In this document: one piece after another, positions 17,979 to 25,462 of the stretch
Position numbering within the stretch: the stretch's first letter is position 1
How the letters are laid out: each line of letters opens with the position of its first letter
Origin: Nitrospina sp.
Lineage (GTDB): Bacteria > Nitrospinota > Nitrospinia > Nitrospinales > JACRGP01
Assembly (NCBI GenBank): GCA_024648695.1
Contig: JACAVV010000033.1
Location: 1-61,642, forward strand
DNA length: 61,642 bases
Direction of reading: 5' to 3'
Program-made: the position numbers and the translations under genes
The notes under the pieces: model-generated
Databases searched by the model: none
Told to the model about the DNA's origin: nothing
Seen by the model: only the letters and a program-made list of their open reading frames with translations

Positions 17979-18344
17979 TTAGGAAATGTTTCCGTTCGTG
18001 CCAACTGTAAAGGTATTGGAACTGGAGTTGTGCTTCGCCGTTCCAGAAAAGGCAGTTTCAGCCCCAGAACCTGTGATGCTGACTTCACCAGACTGGATAT
18101 AACCATAACTGGCTATTGCCGTAGCCACTGAACACGATTGTGTGGATTGTGTATCTGCCCACATGGCCTTACAAGCTAAATACAAATTGTGCAAGTTGGA
18201 CTTGGAATCGGAATCATATGCACGTTCTTTGTACTGGTTAAACTGAGGAATAGCAATTGCAGCCAAAATACCAATAATTGCGATAACGATCAAAAGTTCA
18301 ATCAGGGTAAAACCTTTTTCATTGCCAGAAATTCTTTTAAACAT
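17979..18344 (-). CDS. pilA: Type IVa major pilin, copy 1
   Basis: A prepilin with a short leader ([11 protein letters not shown]) cleaved by PilD between G11 and F12, and the canonical hydrophobic helix [20 protein letters not shown] with Glu5 of the mature protein. Cysteines C58 and C71 probably form a disulfide. The C-terminal half is Ser/Thr/Gly-rich ([21 protein letters not shown]). Mature aromatic positions F1, F24, Y27 and Y32 match those of short Geobacter-type pilins, but this protein is about twice as long. It differs from the second pilin by only four residues of 121. A near-perfect sigma-54 element lies 73 nt upstream. Confidence 0.95.
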   Translation of the reverse strand: MFKRISGNEKGFTLIELLIVIAIIGILAAIAIPQFNQYKERAYDSDSKSNLHNLYLACKAMWADTQSTQSCSVATAIASYGYIQSGEVSITGSGAETAFSGTAKHNSSSNTFTVGTNGNIS

Positions 18345-18416
18345 AGTGGGCTCCTCTCATGGTTATGCCACTTTTATTAATAAATTAATAATCATCATTT
18401 TCCATACAATGATAGA

Positions 18417-18432
18417 AGCAATCTTGGTGCCA
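18417..18432 (-). promoter_or_regulatory. Sigma-54 promoter of pilin gene 1
   Basis: TGGCACCAAGATTGCT on the minus strand matches the -24/-12 consensus TGGCAC-N5-TTGC[A/T] exactly, about 70 nt before the pilin ATG. Sigma-54 control of pilA through PilR is well known in other bacteria; no pilR is in this window. Confidence 0.75.
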
Positions 18433-18627
18433 AAAACTATAAATATTCAAAATAACGACTTTACCCTTTAAAAACAACTAATTAAAAAAATAAAAAATTC
18501 GATTTTTATGGCAAACCAGTCACAACCAGACAATTATTGTCAGTTGAAAGTGACATTAATTGGCGTAAACTAGCTGTAAAGGTAAATTTAATCTGTTTTT
18601 CATCCTGGTTTTTTATGAACTACCACC

Positions 18628-20205
18628 TTATTTAAAACGGATCGGACCCAGAGACAAAGGGTTGCTTTCCCGCATACTCAATTTTCTGATTTTTTGACTC
18701 CATTCTGGAATTTTTGAAACGTCCTGGCCAGTCAGTTTGGCTAATGTCAAAAGGTTTTGAAAAGGCAATATAAAATTCGGGTCCAGTAGGACTGCCTGCT
18801 CAAAATAGATTCTCGCCCTTTCCGTTTGCCCGCGATCCAAATAAATCGCTCCTAAATTATTTACAGGCAAAGCGTTATTTCCATTGAGACGAATGGAATA
18901 TTCATAAGAACGAATGGCCAAATCAGTTTGCTTTCCGACCCAGTATTGATATCCAAGTTCATAATGCGGCATGTACCAATTCGGATATACTTTGGAAACA
19001 TGTGCCCAAAAAGGTTTATTACTATGAAACACCGGCGAGTAGCTGGCCGAAACTGCCCCAAAAACAGCAATCAATATTCCGCAAACTAATAAAGCAAGGG
19101 GTTCTCTTTTGCTGGATTTAAACAGTTTGAACACTCCCAAGACCACCATTAAAACTAAAAGGATCGAGGGCAAATACAAGTAGCGCTCCTGGCGTATAGT
19201 TGGAAGCGGAACAATATTCGAAACCGGAATCAGCCAGAGAACAAACCATCCCACAACAAAAGTATAAATGGGTTGAGTTTTCCACCTTCTTAGAGCGGTC
19301 ACAGCAATTAAAGGAAGAAAAAAAACTGCAACAAAAAAATCCCAACGCAACAGGGTTTCGGCAGGATAATAATGATAAGGAGAAAGTTTAAACGGTAAAA
19401 CCAGGGAAACCAGGTAATCCCAATAAACTTTAATAGTAAAAAGCTGTGCCACCCAAAAGGAACCCCCTTTATATTGCTGAATCCCTTCCACCGAACTCAA
19501 GCTATAAACTTCCACCCCGGCCAATATCAAAGATCCGGCAAAAAAAGCTCCCTTTTCCAATAGCTTCCACCCTCTTCTGGCAATGCATAAATCATACAAA
19601 ACAAAAACCAAAGGCAACATGACCGCAATGGGTTTGCTCAACAGACCCAACACGAAAAATAAAAAAGAAGGGATCAGGTTTGAAGCCGTTTTTTGAGTGT
19701 ACTTGATATAAAAAAGTAGGGATAACAATATAAAAAAAGCTGAAAGGAGATTTTTGCGTTCCGAAACCCAGACCACCGATTCAACATGGACCGGATGGAC
19801 GGCGTATACTGCAACCGCGGCCATTGCAGTTAACCGGGAAACCTTCAGGGTCTTCAAAATAACCAGAATAAGCAATGCGTTGGCGAAGTGTAAAATCAAT
19901 TGCGTAAGGTGGTATCCGCGGGCATCAAATTCCCAAAAGGTAAAGTCCAGAGAAAAAGACAATAATGTTAATGGCATGTATGAAGCAAAATGGACATGTG
20001 TAAAAATATCCAGCGTATTCTTCCAATCCAGTTCTTTTAGGTAAGGATTTCTAAATATATAGGCCATATCGTCCGAGTTCACAAGAAACCCGAAACCCAA
20101 CGAAGAACCAAAACAAAGGAAAATGAGAAAAGCCAGAAAAACCCCTCCCAACACTAAATCGGGCGGAGAAAATTCCGTTGGTTGCCGGGCTGTACTTTTG
20201 GACAT
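18628..20205 (-). CDS. TMTC-like membrane protein with TPR repeats
   Basis: A 525-aa polytopic membrane protein of the TMTC/protein-O-mannosyltransferase-like group. Motifs are SDDMAYIFRNPYL (acidic pair in the first periplasmic loop), HFASYMPLTLLSF, AVHPVHVESVVWVSERKNLLSAFF, and about 11 membrane helices up to residue 385, followed by TPR helices (about 410-505, e.g. YELGYQYWVGKQTDLAIRSYEYSI). Eukaryotic TMTCs O-mannosylate cadherins; bacterial members are mostly uncharacterised. It lies between two near-identical pilin genes, which makes pilin or another exported protein a candidate substrate; that is inference. No strong SD before the ATG. Confidence 0.75.
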   Translation of the reverse strand: MSKSTARQPTEFSPPDLVLGGVFLAFLIFLCFGSSLGFGFLVNSDDMAYIFRNPYLKELDWKNTLDIFTHVHFASYMPLTLLSFSLDFTFWEFDARGYHLTQLILHFANALLILVILKTLKVSRLTAMAAVAVYAVHPVHVESVVWVSERKNLLSAFFILLSLLFYIKYTQKTASNLIPSFLFFVLGLLSKPIAVMLPLVFVLYDLCIARRGWKLLEKGAFFAGSLILAGVEVYSLSSVEGIQQYKGGSFWVAQLFTIKVYWDYLVSLVLPFKLSPYHYYPAETLLRWDFFVAVFFLPLIAVTALRRWKTQPIYTFVVGWFVLWLIPVSNIVPLPTIRQERYLYLPSILLVLMVVLGVFKLFKSSKREPLALLVCGILIAVFGAVSASYSPVFHSNKPFWAHVSKVYPNWYMPHYELGYQYWVGKQTDLAIRSYEYSIRLNGNNALPVNNLGAIYLDRGQTERARIYFEQAVLLDPNFILPFQNLLTLAKLTGQDVSKIPEWSQKIRKLSMRESNPLSLGPIRFK

Positions 20206-20261
20206 TTTTATTGAGGGGGTTGGAAGAGTTGGTTAAGAATACGCTTTCAGGGAAAATAGTC

Positions 20262-20299
20262 AAAAAAAATCCACCCCAAGGTTAAACCCTGAGGTGGAT
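20262..20299 (-). terminator. Rho-independent terminator after pilin gene 2
   Basis: Stem ATCCACC/GGTGGAT with an inner AGGGTT/AACCTT pairing, followed on the minus strand by eight T residues; 95 bp after the pilin stop codon. Confidence 0.85.
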
Positions 20300-20394
20300 A
20301 TTTATCAATTCACAAAGATGACTCAGAAGGGTATTTTTACAACCCTAAATAATCGTTCAAGTAATTTGAGCCATACTGTATCCAAGTATTTTAA

Positions 20395-20760
20395 TTATGA
20401 AATATTACCATTTGTTCCAACAGTAAAGGTATTAGCACTTGAATTGTGCTTCGCCGTTCCAGAAAAAGCCGTTTCAGAACCGGAACCTGTAATGCTGACT
20501 TCACCGGATTGAATATAACCATAACTGGCAATTGCCGTAGCTACGGTGCATGACTGCGTTGATTGTGTATCTGCCCACATCGCCTTGCAGGCCAGATACA
20601 AATTGTGCAAGTTAGACTTGGAATCGGAATCATACGCACGCTCTTTGTATTGATTAAACTGTGGAATAGCGATTGCCGCCAAAATTCCGATAATGGCGAT
20701 TACGATCAAGAGCTCAATCAAGGTAAAACCTTTTTCATTTTCAGAAATTCTTTTAAACAT
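20395..20760 (-). CDS. pilA: Type IVa major pilin, copy 2
   Basis: Near-duplicate of the pilin at 17979-18344: 117 of 121 residues identical, differing at position 7 (Glu for Gly), 72 (Thr for Ser), 95 (Ser for Ala) and 108 (Ala for Ser). Start ATG 20760 follows GAGGAG at a good distance; an in-frame upstream extension lacks support. Cleavage after G11, mature FTLIE start, Cys58/Cys71 pair. It has its own terminator and a sigma-54-like promoter, so it is a separate transcription unit. Which copy is the major subunit cannot be told from sequence. Confidence 0.95.
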   Translation of the reverse strand: MFKRISENEKGFTLIELLIVIAIIGILAAIAIPQFNQYKERAYDSDSKSNLHNLYLACKAMWADTQSTQSCTVATAIASYGYIQSGEVSITGSGSETAFSGTAKHNSSANTFTVGTNGNIS

Positions 20761-20872
20761 CGTTGTTAGCTCCTCTAATAATAAAATATTTTGGTTAAGA
20801 CAAAAATGATCACCGAAACCAGCAAAAGTAACGACAAAAACGATCATCTGAAACAAAATTTTTATAATTTAA

Positions 20873-20888
20873 AGCAATGTTTATACCA
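20873..20888 (-). promoter_or_regulatory. Candidate sigma-54 promoter of pilin gene 2
   Basis: TGGTATAAACATTGCT keeps the invariant GG and GC dinucleotides ten bases apart and the TTGC box, but departs from TGGCAC at two positions. About 113 nt before the pilin ATG, in an AT-rich intergenic stretch. Confidence 0.5.
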
Positions 20889-21085
20889 AAGAATAAAAGT
20901 CAAACAAATAAAGTTTAAACCTATTTTAAATCAATATCTTACAATATTTCAACAAAACTCGACTGTGATAACCATCTCCAAAAACTGACAAATTTTGTCA
21001 ACTGTCGCTCACAAAATTTGACTCACTAACTGTAAATGAAATTTATAAATCCAAACCTATTCAAAGTCATTAGACCCAAGTTCAT

Positions 21086-21463
21086 CTATTGAACCGTAAT
21101 ATTCCCTGCCGAATTCAATATAAAGGTATTCGGACTGATATTATGCTTTGCTGTCGCCACAAATGAGGTCTCTGACCCTGCAGACGTAATGCTTACTTCT
21201 GAAGACTGAACGTAACCATAAGAGGTGACGGCCGATGCTACATCGCATGGGGCGGTAGCCGTCCGGTCCATCCAAAATGCTTTACAAGAGGCATACAGGT
21301 TGTGTAAATTTGTTTTAGTGTCCCCATCGTAGGTCCGCGTTTTATATGTAGAAAATTGTGGCAGGGCAATGGCTGTCAAAATTCCTATAATAGCCATCAC
21401 TATCAAAAGCTCAATCAGGCTAAACCCTTCTGACGACTCAAGTTTTGATTTGCTTGTTGGCAT
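21086..21463 (-). CDS. Type IVa pilin-like protein, copy 3
   Basis: A third prepilin, 125 aa, more diverged: leader MPTSKSKLESSEG cleaved before F14 (FSLIELLIVMAIIGILTAIA, Thr2 replaced by Ser). It keeps the NLHNLY motif, the two cysteines (SCKAFW and APCDVA), SYGYVQSSEVSIT and TAKHN of the other two pilins, so all three are one local family. No sigma-54 element or good SD is visible upstream. It could be a minor pilin or an alternative subunit. It is transcribed divergently from nadD. Confidence 0.9.
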   Translation of the reverse strand: MPTSKSKLESSEGFSLIELLIVMAIIGILTAIALPQFSTYKTRTYDGDTKTNLHNLYASCKAFWMDRTATAPCDVASAVTSYGYVQSSEVSITSAGSETSFVATAKHNISPNTFILNSAGNITVQ

Positions 21464-21586
21464 AGTCGATAAATACTTTCATACCCTTGAATGAGTAAAT
21501 CTGAATCTAAAAGAACCTTGGGAAACTTCTTGGGTTTATGAATTTTAATGGTAAATTATCCAAAATGATAGTTTAAAATTAACTCA

Positions 21587-22276
21587 ATGGAAAACCTTAA
21601 AATACATGCTGGGCTTTTGGGGGGAACTTTTGATCCAGTGCACAACGGTCATTTGCAATTGGGGCAATTCGTTTTCGAGCATTTCAACCTTGATTCAGTT
21701 TGGTTTTTACCCTGCAATATTTCTCCCCATAAACTAAATCGCAAAACCGCTTCGGGCGAACAACGAATAGAAATGTTGAGACTCGCTCTTGCCCATTCAT
21801 CCAGTTTTAAACTTTGTGATCACGAAATCCGCAAAGGTGGAACTTCCTACACGGTGGATACTTTAAAGGAACTGGAATCCCAGCACGAGAACACACGGTT
21901 TCATTGGATCATGGGATTGGACAGTTTCAACGATGTGGCGGATTGGAAATCGCCAACAAGTTTGATCCAACGATGCCATATCCTGGTGGCAACCCGGGCC
22001 GGATTCATTCCAAAAAACTGGAACCTCACCTTAAATGCTTTGAGTGAAAATTTTGTCGAACGGGAATCATCTGAAAGTTATGTCCTTAAAAATTACCTAG
22101 ACCCAGGTTCAGGGAACCAACTCACTCTGTTTCAATTCACCCCTCTTGATATTTCATCGAGTTCAATCCGTAATGCACGGAATCGGCAGGAAATTAAAAA
22201 TATGTTGCCACCGGATGTTGAAAATTATATTATTAGGCATCATTTATACCTAGCCGGGGCCTATCCCATTAGTTGA
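21587..22276 (+). CDS. nadD: Nicotinate-nucleotide adenylyltransferase
   Basis: Adenylates nicotinate mononucleotide to deamido-NAD. The nucleotidyltransferase signature GGTFDPVHNGHL (12-23) with the HxGH element, the NISPHK substrate loop, SYTVDTL, MGLDSF and the C-terminal ISSSSIRNA are present; 229 aa is at the long end of the family. It is followed without gap by a 21-codon leader ORF (TGATG overlap) and rsfS, the common bacterial nadD-rsfS arrangement. No SD is obvious. Confidence 0.95.
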   Translation: MENLKIHAGLLGGTFDPVHNGHLQLGQFVFEHFNLDSVWFLPCNISPHKLNRKTASGEQRIEMLRLALAHSSSFKLCDHEIRKGGTSYTVDTLKELESQHENTRFHWIMGLDSFNDVADWKSPTSLIQRCHILVATRAGFIPKNWNLTLNALSENFVERESSESYVLKNYLDPGSGNQLTLFQFTPLDISSSSIRNARNRQEIKNMLPPDVENYIIRHHLYLAGAYPIS

Positions 22277-22341
22277 TGAGAGAGTTATTAAGTGAGCTTC
22301 AGCGGTTTGTTATTGATACCGTATTTAACCAGAGGCCGTAA
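22276..22341 (+). CDS. 21-codon leader ORF copying the rsfS start
   Basis: ATG overlaps the nadD stop (TGATG) and the TAA overlaps the rsfS ATG (TAATG), so ribosomes could pass through all three. It encodes MRELLSELQRFVIDTVFNQRP, whose LSELQRFVID matches LSELQRLVVD at the RsfS N-terminus. At DNA level 27 of 31 bases (22291-22321 against 22362-22392) agree, a tandem duplication with a 71-bp offset. It may be a coupling peptide or just a scar. Confidence 0.5.
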   Translation: MRELLSELQRFVIDTVFNQRP

Positions 22342-22703
22342 TGGCAGACCGCAATGTTTTAAGTGAACTTCAGCGGTTGGTTGTTGATGCCGCTTCAGAG
22401 AAAAAGGCGTTTGATATTCTTGTTCTGGATTTGAGAGAGCGGTCCGACATCACGGATTGCTTCATCATATGCAGTGGGAATTCTAAAATACAAGTCCAGG
22501 CCATTTGTGATTCCATTCTTGAAAAGACCTATGGTACTCCCTTTCGGCCGGTTGCTATTGAAGGATACTCCGTGGGAAATTGGGTCATTCTGGACCTTGC
22601 TGAAATCATGGTCCATATTTTTCAAAAGGACGTTCGCACACAATACGATTTGGAGCGACTTTGGGGAGATGTCCCAACAATTGAAGCTATCAGTGAGAGC
22701 TAA
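22341..22703 (+). CDS. rsfS: Ribosomal silencing factor RsfS
   Basis: A 120-aa protein that binds ribosomal protein uL14 and blocks subunit joining when nutrients are scarce. Family features are VLDLRERSDITDCFIICSG, the IEGYSVGNWVILDLAEIMVHIFQ block and the acidic YDLERLWGDVP end. The ATG overlaps the stop of the leader ORF, implying translational coupling to nadD. Confidence 0.95.
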   Translation: MADRNVLSELQRLVVDAASEKKAFDILVLDLRERSDITDCFIICSGNSKIQVQAICDSILEKTYGTPFRPVAIEGYSVGNWVILDLAEIMVHIFQKDVRTQYDLERLWGDVPTIEAISES

Positions 22704-22724
22704 TTCTAGATTTGAGGTTGCTCA

Positions 22725-23111
22725 ATGGATTTAAATAAGGTACCTAAATACCGTTCCCGGCTTGAAGAAATCAGGTCCACCTTAATAGGTGATGTTGCTA
22801 AAAACCTGAAAACAAGCCAGGAAGAATTTTCTGAATTCGTTCCGGATATGACAGATGATGCCACCCGGACTTATAATAGGCAATTAATGTTAAACCTGGG
22901 CCAACAGGATTGGGAAAAACTGAAGCTTGTGGAAGAGGCCCTGGAAAGTATAAAAAATGGGGAGTATGGGATTTGCCAGAAGTGTGGAGAAAACATTCCC
23001 GAAGCCCGTTTAAATATCGTTCCCTTTGCGAAATATTGTGTTGATTGTTTGAATGAAATTGAAAAGGAACAAGAATTGGACAACAATTCCGGTTCGAATC
23101 CTTTAAATTAG
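22725..23111 (+). CDS. DksA/TraR-type zinc finger protein
   Basis: A 128-aa C4 zinc-finger regulator: an N-terminal coiled coil (about 8-85) ending in LVEEALESIKNGEYGICQKCGE, then the finger with CxxC pairs CQKC and CVDC. Such proteins enter the RNA polymerase secondary channel, with or without ppGpp. The coiled-coil tip reads VPDMTDDATRT; an Asp pair is present, although not in the exact DxxDxA form of E. coli DksA, so the DksA role is probable, not certain. GAGG lies 7 nt before the ATG, 21 bp after rsfS. Confidence 0.85.
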   Translation: MDLNKVPKYRSRLEEIRSTLIGDVAKNLKTSQEEFSEFVPDMTDDATRTYNRQLMLNLGQQDWEKLKLVEEALESIKNGEYGICQKCGENIPEARLNIVPFAKYCVDCLNEIEKEQELDNNSGSNPLN

Positions 23112-23118
23112 GGCGTTT

Positions 23119-23145
23119 TTTTCGTTCCTTTTCAACGAACGAAAA
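23119..23145. repeat. Inverted repeat after the dksA-like gene
   Basis: Perfect 9-bp stem TTTTCGTTC/GAACGAAAA with a 9-nt loop, 7 bp after the stop codon. No T-run follows on the plus strand, so termination is doubtful. Confidence 0.4.
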
Positions 23146-23273
23146 TACTGCCAGAGAACCAATGCCCTTTAATTATATCGCCATTTTGGTGGAGGTGAAT
23201 TCTGGGTTCCTGCGGTTTCACAATTGAGATTGCCGGAATCTAATCCTTTCAACTTCTTTTTCGGGTAAGACCA

Positions 23274-24596
23274 GTGTCCTTACAATTTGTACTAACTTTT
23301 TTAGTTTCCGCCGCATTAACGGTTTATATTGCACTATTGAATGACGACCAGATTTTGATCAAGCTGACACAGGATACCAATCTTGAGATCCCTATATTTA
23401 TCTTCCTGTTAGCCTCAATTTTAATCGGAGTTGTGTTGCACTCATTTTTGAATTGGTTTCTTGAAATCAAAGGAATGTTTCGAAGAATGAGTATCGCGTC
23501 CCAAAAGAAAGAAAGAGCAGAAAAAGCTCTCAAATGCCAACAACTCCATTTGAAAGCTCAAAATGCTTTGGATGAAAATGATTACAATCAGGCACGGGAA
23601 ATTTATAAAAGGATCCTGAAGATTGATCCCAATCATGCGGAAGCTTTAAATTTCAAGGGCAACCATTTGCGTGAAGAAGGACAATGGGAAGAGGCCATCG
23701 AGAACCATAAAAAGGCGGCGTTTTATGCTCCAGAACATTTGCAGATTCAATACAATCTGGCCAAGGATTATTCTGCCGCAAACCAGCATGAAGAGGAACT
23801 GGAAACGTTAAGAAAAATCCGAAAACTGGATCCTGGTTCAAACCAACCTTTAAAGAAAATGAGAGATGCTTATCTGAAAATGGAAAACTGGGATCAGGCG
23901 ATCAACTTGCAAAAATCGATTCTTCCGGGAATTGAAGATTCAGATGAATTCGACAAAGAACAAAACCGCTTGAGTGAAATCATGCATGCAAGGGCTGTGG
24001 ACGCTTTCCAAAAAGGTGATCTGGATAAGGCCGTCACCGAGTTTCGCAACATCATCAATACCAATCCAAACTATGTTCCGGCTTACGTAACTTTAGGCGA
24101 AATCTATTACAAAAACGCCAACCCGAAAGAGGCCTATAATATCTGGAAAACGGGTTATGATTACACCAAGTCTATTGTGTGCTTACAAAGCATTCACAAT
24201 GCTCTTGAGTCTGAAGGGCGTACAGAGGATATTATCAATCTTTATGAAGCTGCAATTCGCCTTTCCGGGGAATCTGGACGGGCCGATCTGATAATTCTGC
24301 TTGGAATTATCCACTACCAACAGGGACAAAACAACAAAGCCATTGAAACTCTTGGATTGTTGAAAGACAGCCCGAACATGATGCATCAGATTTTGCTGTA
24401 TATGGCGCAACAAGGCCAAAGTGGCGCCACGCAAAATGAGTCTTCTTTGGAAATCAGCAATAAAGTTAAAAAGTCGATACTGGAGAAAAACTGTACCGGA
24501 TGGAATCGATTGGAAGGATGGGCAGAGCAGGCCGTTCCGATGAGCAGATCGCTTGTCAAGGCCCCGCCTGTAGCTCCGGTTCCGGTGGAAGCCTGA
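23274..24596 (+). CDS. LapA-LapB-like membrane-anchored TPR protein
   Basis: The N-terminal 65 residues hold two membrane helices (about 4-22 and 40-63) separated by an Asn/Asp-rich loop, the layout of LapA (DUF1049). A basic coiled linker and at least seven TPR units (about 90-385) follow, as in LapB/YciM, the assembly and LpxC-turnover factor of lipopolysaccharide synthesis. The C-terminal rubredoxin-like domain of LapB is missing; only one Cys (NCTGWNRLEGW) and an Ala/Pro tail remain. So it looks like a LapA-LapB fusion with a reduced C-terminus. GTG start without a strong SD. The LPS role is inference. Confidence 0.7.
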   Translation: MSLQFVLTFLVSAALTVYIALLNDDQILIKLTQDTNLEIPIFIFLLASILIGVVLHSFLNWFLEIKGMFRRMSIASQKKERAEKALKCQQLHLKAQNALDENDYNQAREIYKRILKIDPNHAEALNFKGNHLREEGQWEEAIENHKKAAFYAPEHLQIQYNLAKDYSAANQHEEELETLRKIRKLDPGSNQPLKKMRDAYLKMENWDQAINLQKSILPGIEDSDEFDKEQNRLSEIMHARAVDAFQKGDLDKAVTEFRNIINTNPNYVPAYVTLGEIYYKNANPKEAYNIWKTGYDYTKSIVCLQSIHNALESEGRTEDIINLYEAAIRLSGESGRADLIILLGIIHYQQGQNNKAIETLGLLKDSPNMMHQILLYMAQQGQSGATQNESSLEISNKVKKSILEKNCTGWNRLEGWAEQAVPMSRSLVKAPPVAPVPVEA

Positions 24597-24639
24597 ACAA
24601 GATATAGATTTTAATACACGCTAAATCACAAAAGAATAT

Positions 24640-24671
24640 CCGGGCTCGCATTTATGAGCCCGGTTTTTTTT
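24640..24671 (+). terminator. Rho-independent terminator of the nadD-lapAB unit
   Basis: Perfect 8-bp stem CCGGGCTC/GAGCCCGG, 8-nt loop, then eight T residues, 44 bp after the TPR gene's stop codon. Confidence 0.95.
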
Positions 24672-24686
24672 GCATTCGATTCGCTT

Positions 24687-25184
24687 TTAATCGGCGACAG
24701 GATTGGATAACCGCTGTTTGAATAATTTGCTTCCCTTCAGGAAGGACTTTGCAGATAACAGAACTTCATTATTCAATTGGAAATATAATCCAAGGTTGGG
24801 ATAGCGGGCCACGTCATTGGAGATAAAAGTTGGCATTCCATACTTGTTTACCAAAGCAGGGAAACGGTCTCCCAGTTTAACTCCAGAAGCAAATTTACCT
24901 TTGAAACTGGGAAGAATTTCTATTCCTTCGACCTTACCCCCACCATTCATCGCATGAATGACCACGCCATGCTGAGGATACTTGATAAAGATACTCGCTG
25001 TCAGCGAATCCACGCCCCGGTCCACATGGATTGCCTGGGGAATGCCCAGTAAGGAAATGGCGCTTTTCAATTCCATTCCGGCCTTTAAGTTTTGCCCAAT
25101 GACCAAAGTTTTATTTTGGGCCCATCCCGGTACAGCCATCAAGGAAATCAAAAAAATAATGGTCCAAATTCTAAAAGCTTTCAC
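24687..25184 (-). CDS. Periplasmic protein of unknown function
   Basis: GTG at 25184 is taken as start because AAGGAG lies about 6 nt upstream and the product then opens with a clean signal peptide (VKAFRIWTIIFLISLMAVPGWAQ); a longer frame from a TTG at 25217 would bury it. The 165-aa product is a small mixed alpha/beta exported protein. Its repeated LK(A)GM / GV(K)LGDRF and GIPQAI / GMPTFI elements suggest two copies of one short module. I do not recognise the family. It is a single-gene unit; its 3' end converges with the terminator of the TPR gene. Confidence 0.7.
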   Translation of the reverse strand: MKAFRIWTIIFLISLMAVPGWAQNKTLVIGQNLKAGMELKSAISLLGIPQAIHVDRGVDSLTASIFIKYPQHGVVIHAMNGGGKVEGIEILPSFKGKFASGVKLGDRFPALVNKYGMPTFISNDVARYPNLGLYFQLNNEVLLSAKSFLKGSKLFKQRLSNPVAD

Positions 25185-25462
25185 GGGGTTCTCCTTTTTC
25201 TTGATGAGGTTCCTCAATCGTTTTCTGGCCGGAAATTAAAAAAGAGCAACCGGCTTTGGTTTTCTGTGGACTCTTCAAAATCGCTTCCTGTAACGCACCC
25301 ATTTAATTCGGAAAAGCAAGGTAAGTCACCTTGAAAAAGTGAGCGGATTTTTGGAGGCCTACTATAAATGTTTGTATTATAACCGGTAATCGCTGTCAAG
25401 TCAGCAACTCTTTTATTTTCATAAACTTAAGAATGAATCCCCTTCCCTGTCCCTGTTTGGGT

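Noticed and set aside
17819-18106. A 95-aa minus-strand frame ending MTLLTRLIFF
   Set aside because: Its upstream part overlaps the pilin gene out of frame; only the last ten codons from ATG 17851 look meaningful, as the lost start of the DUF2723 gene.
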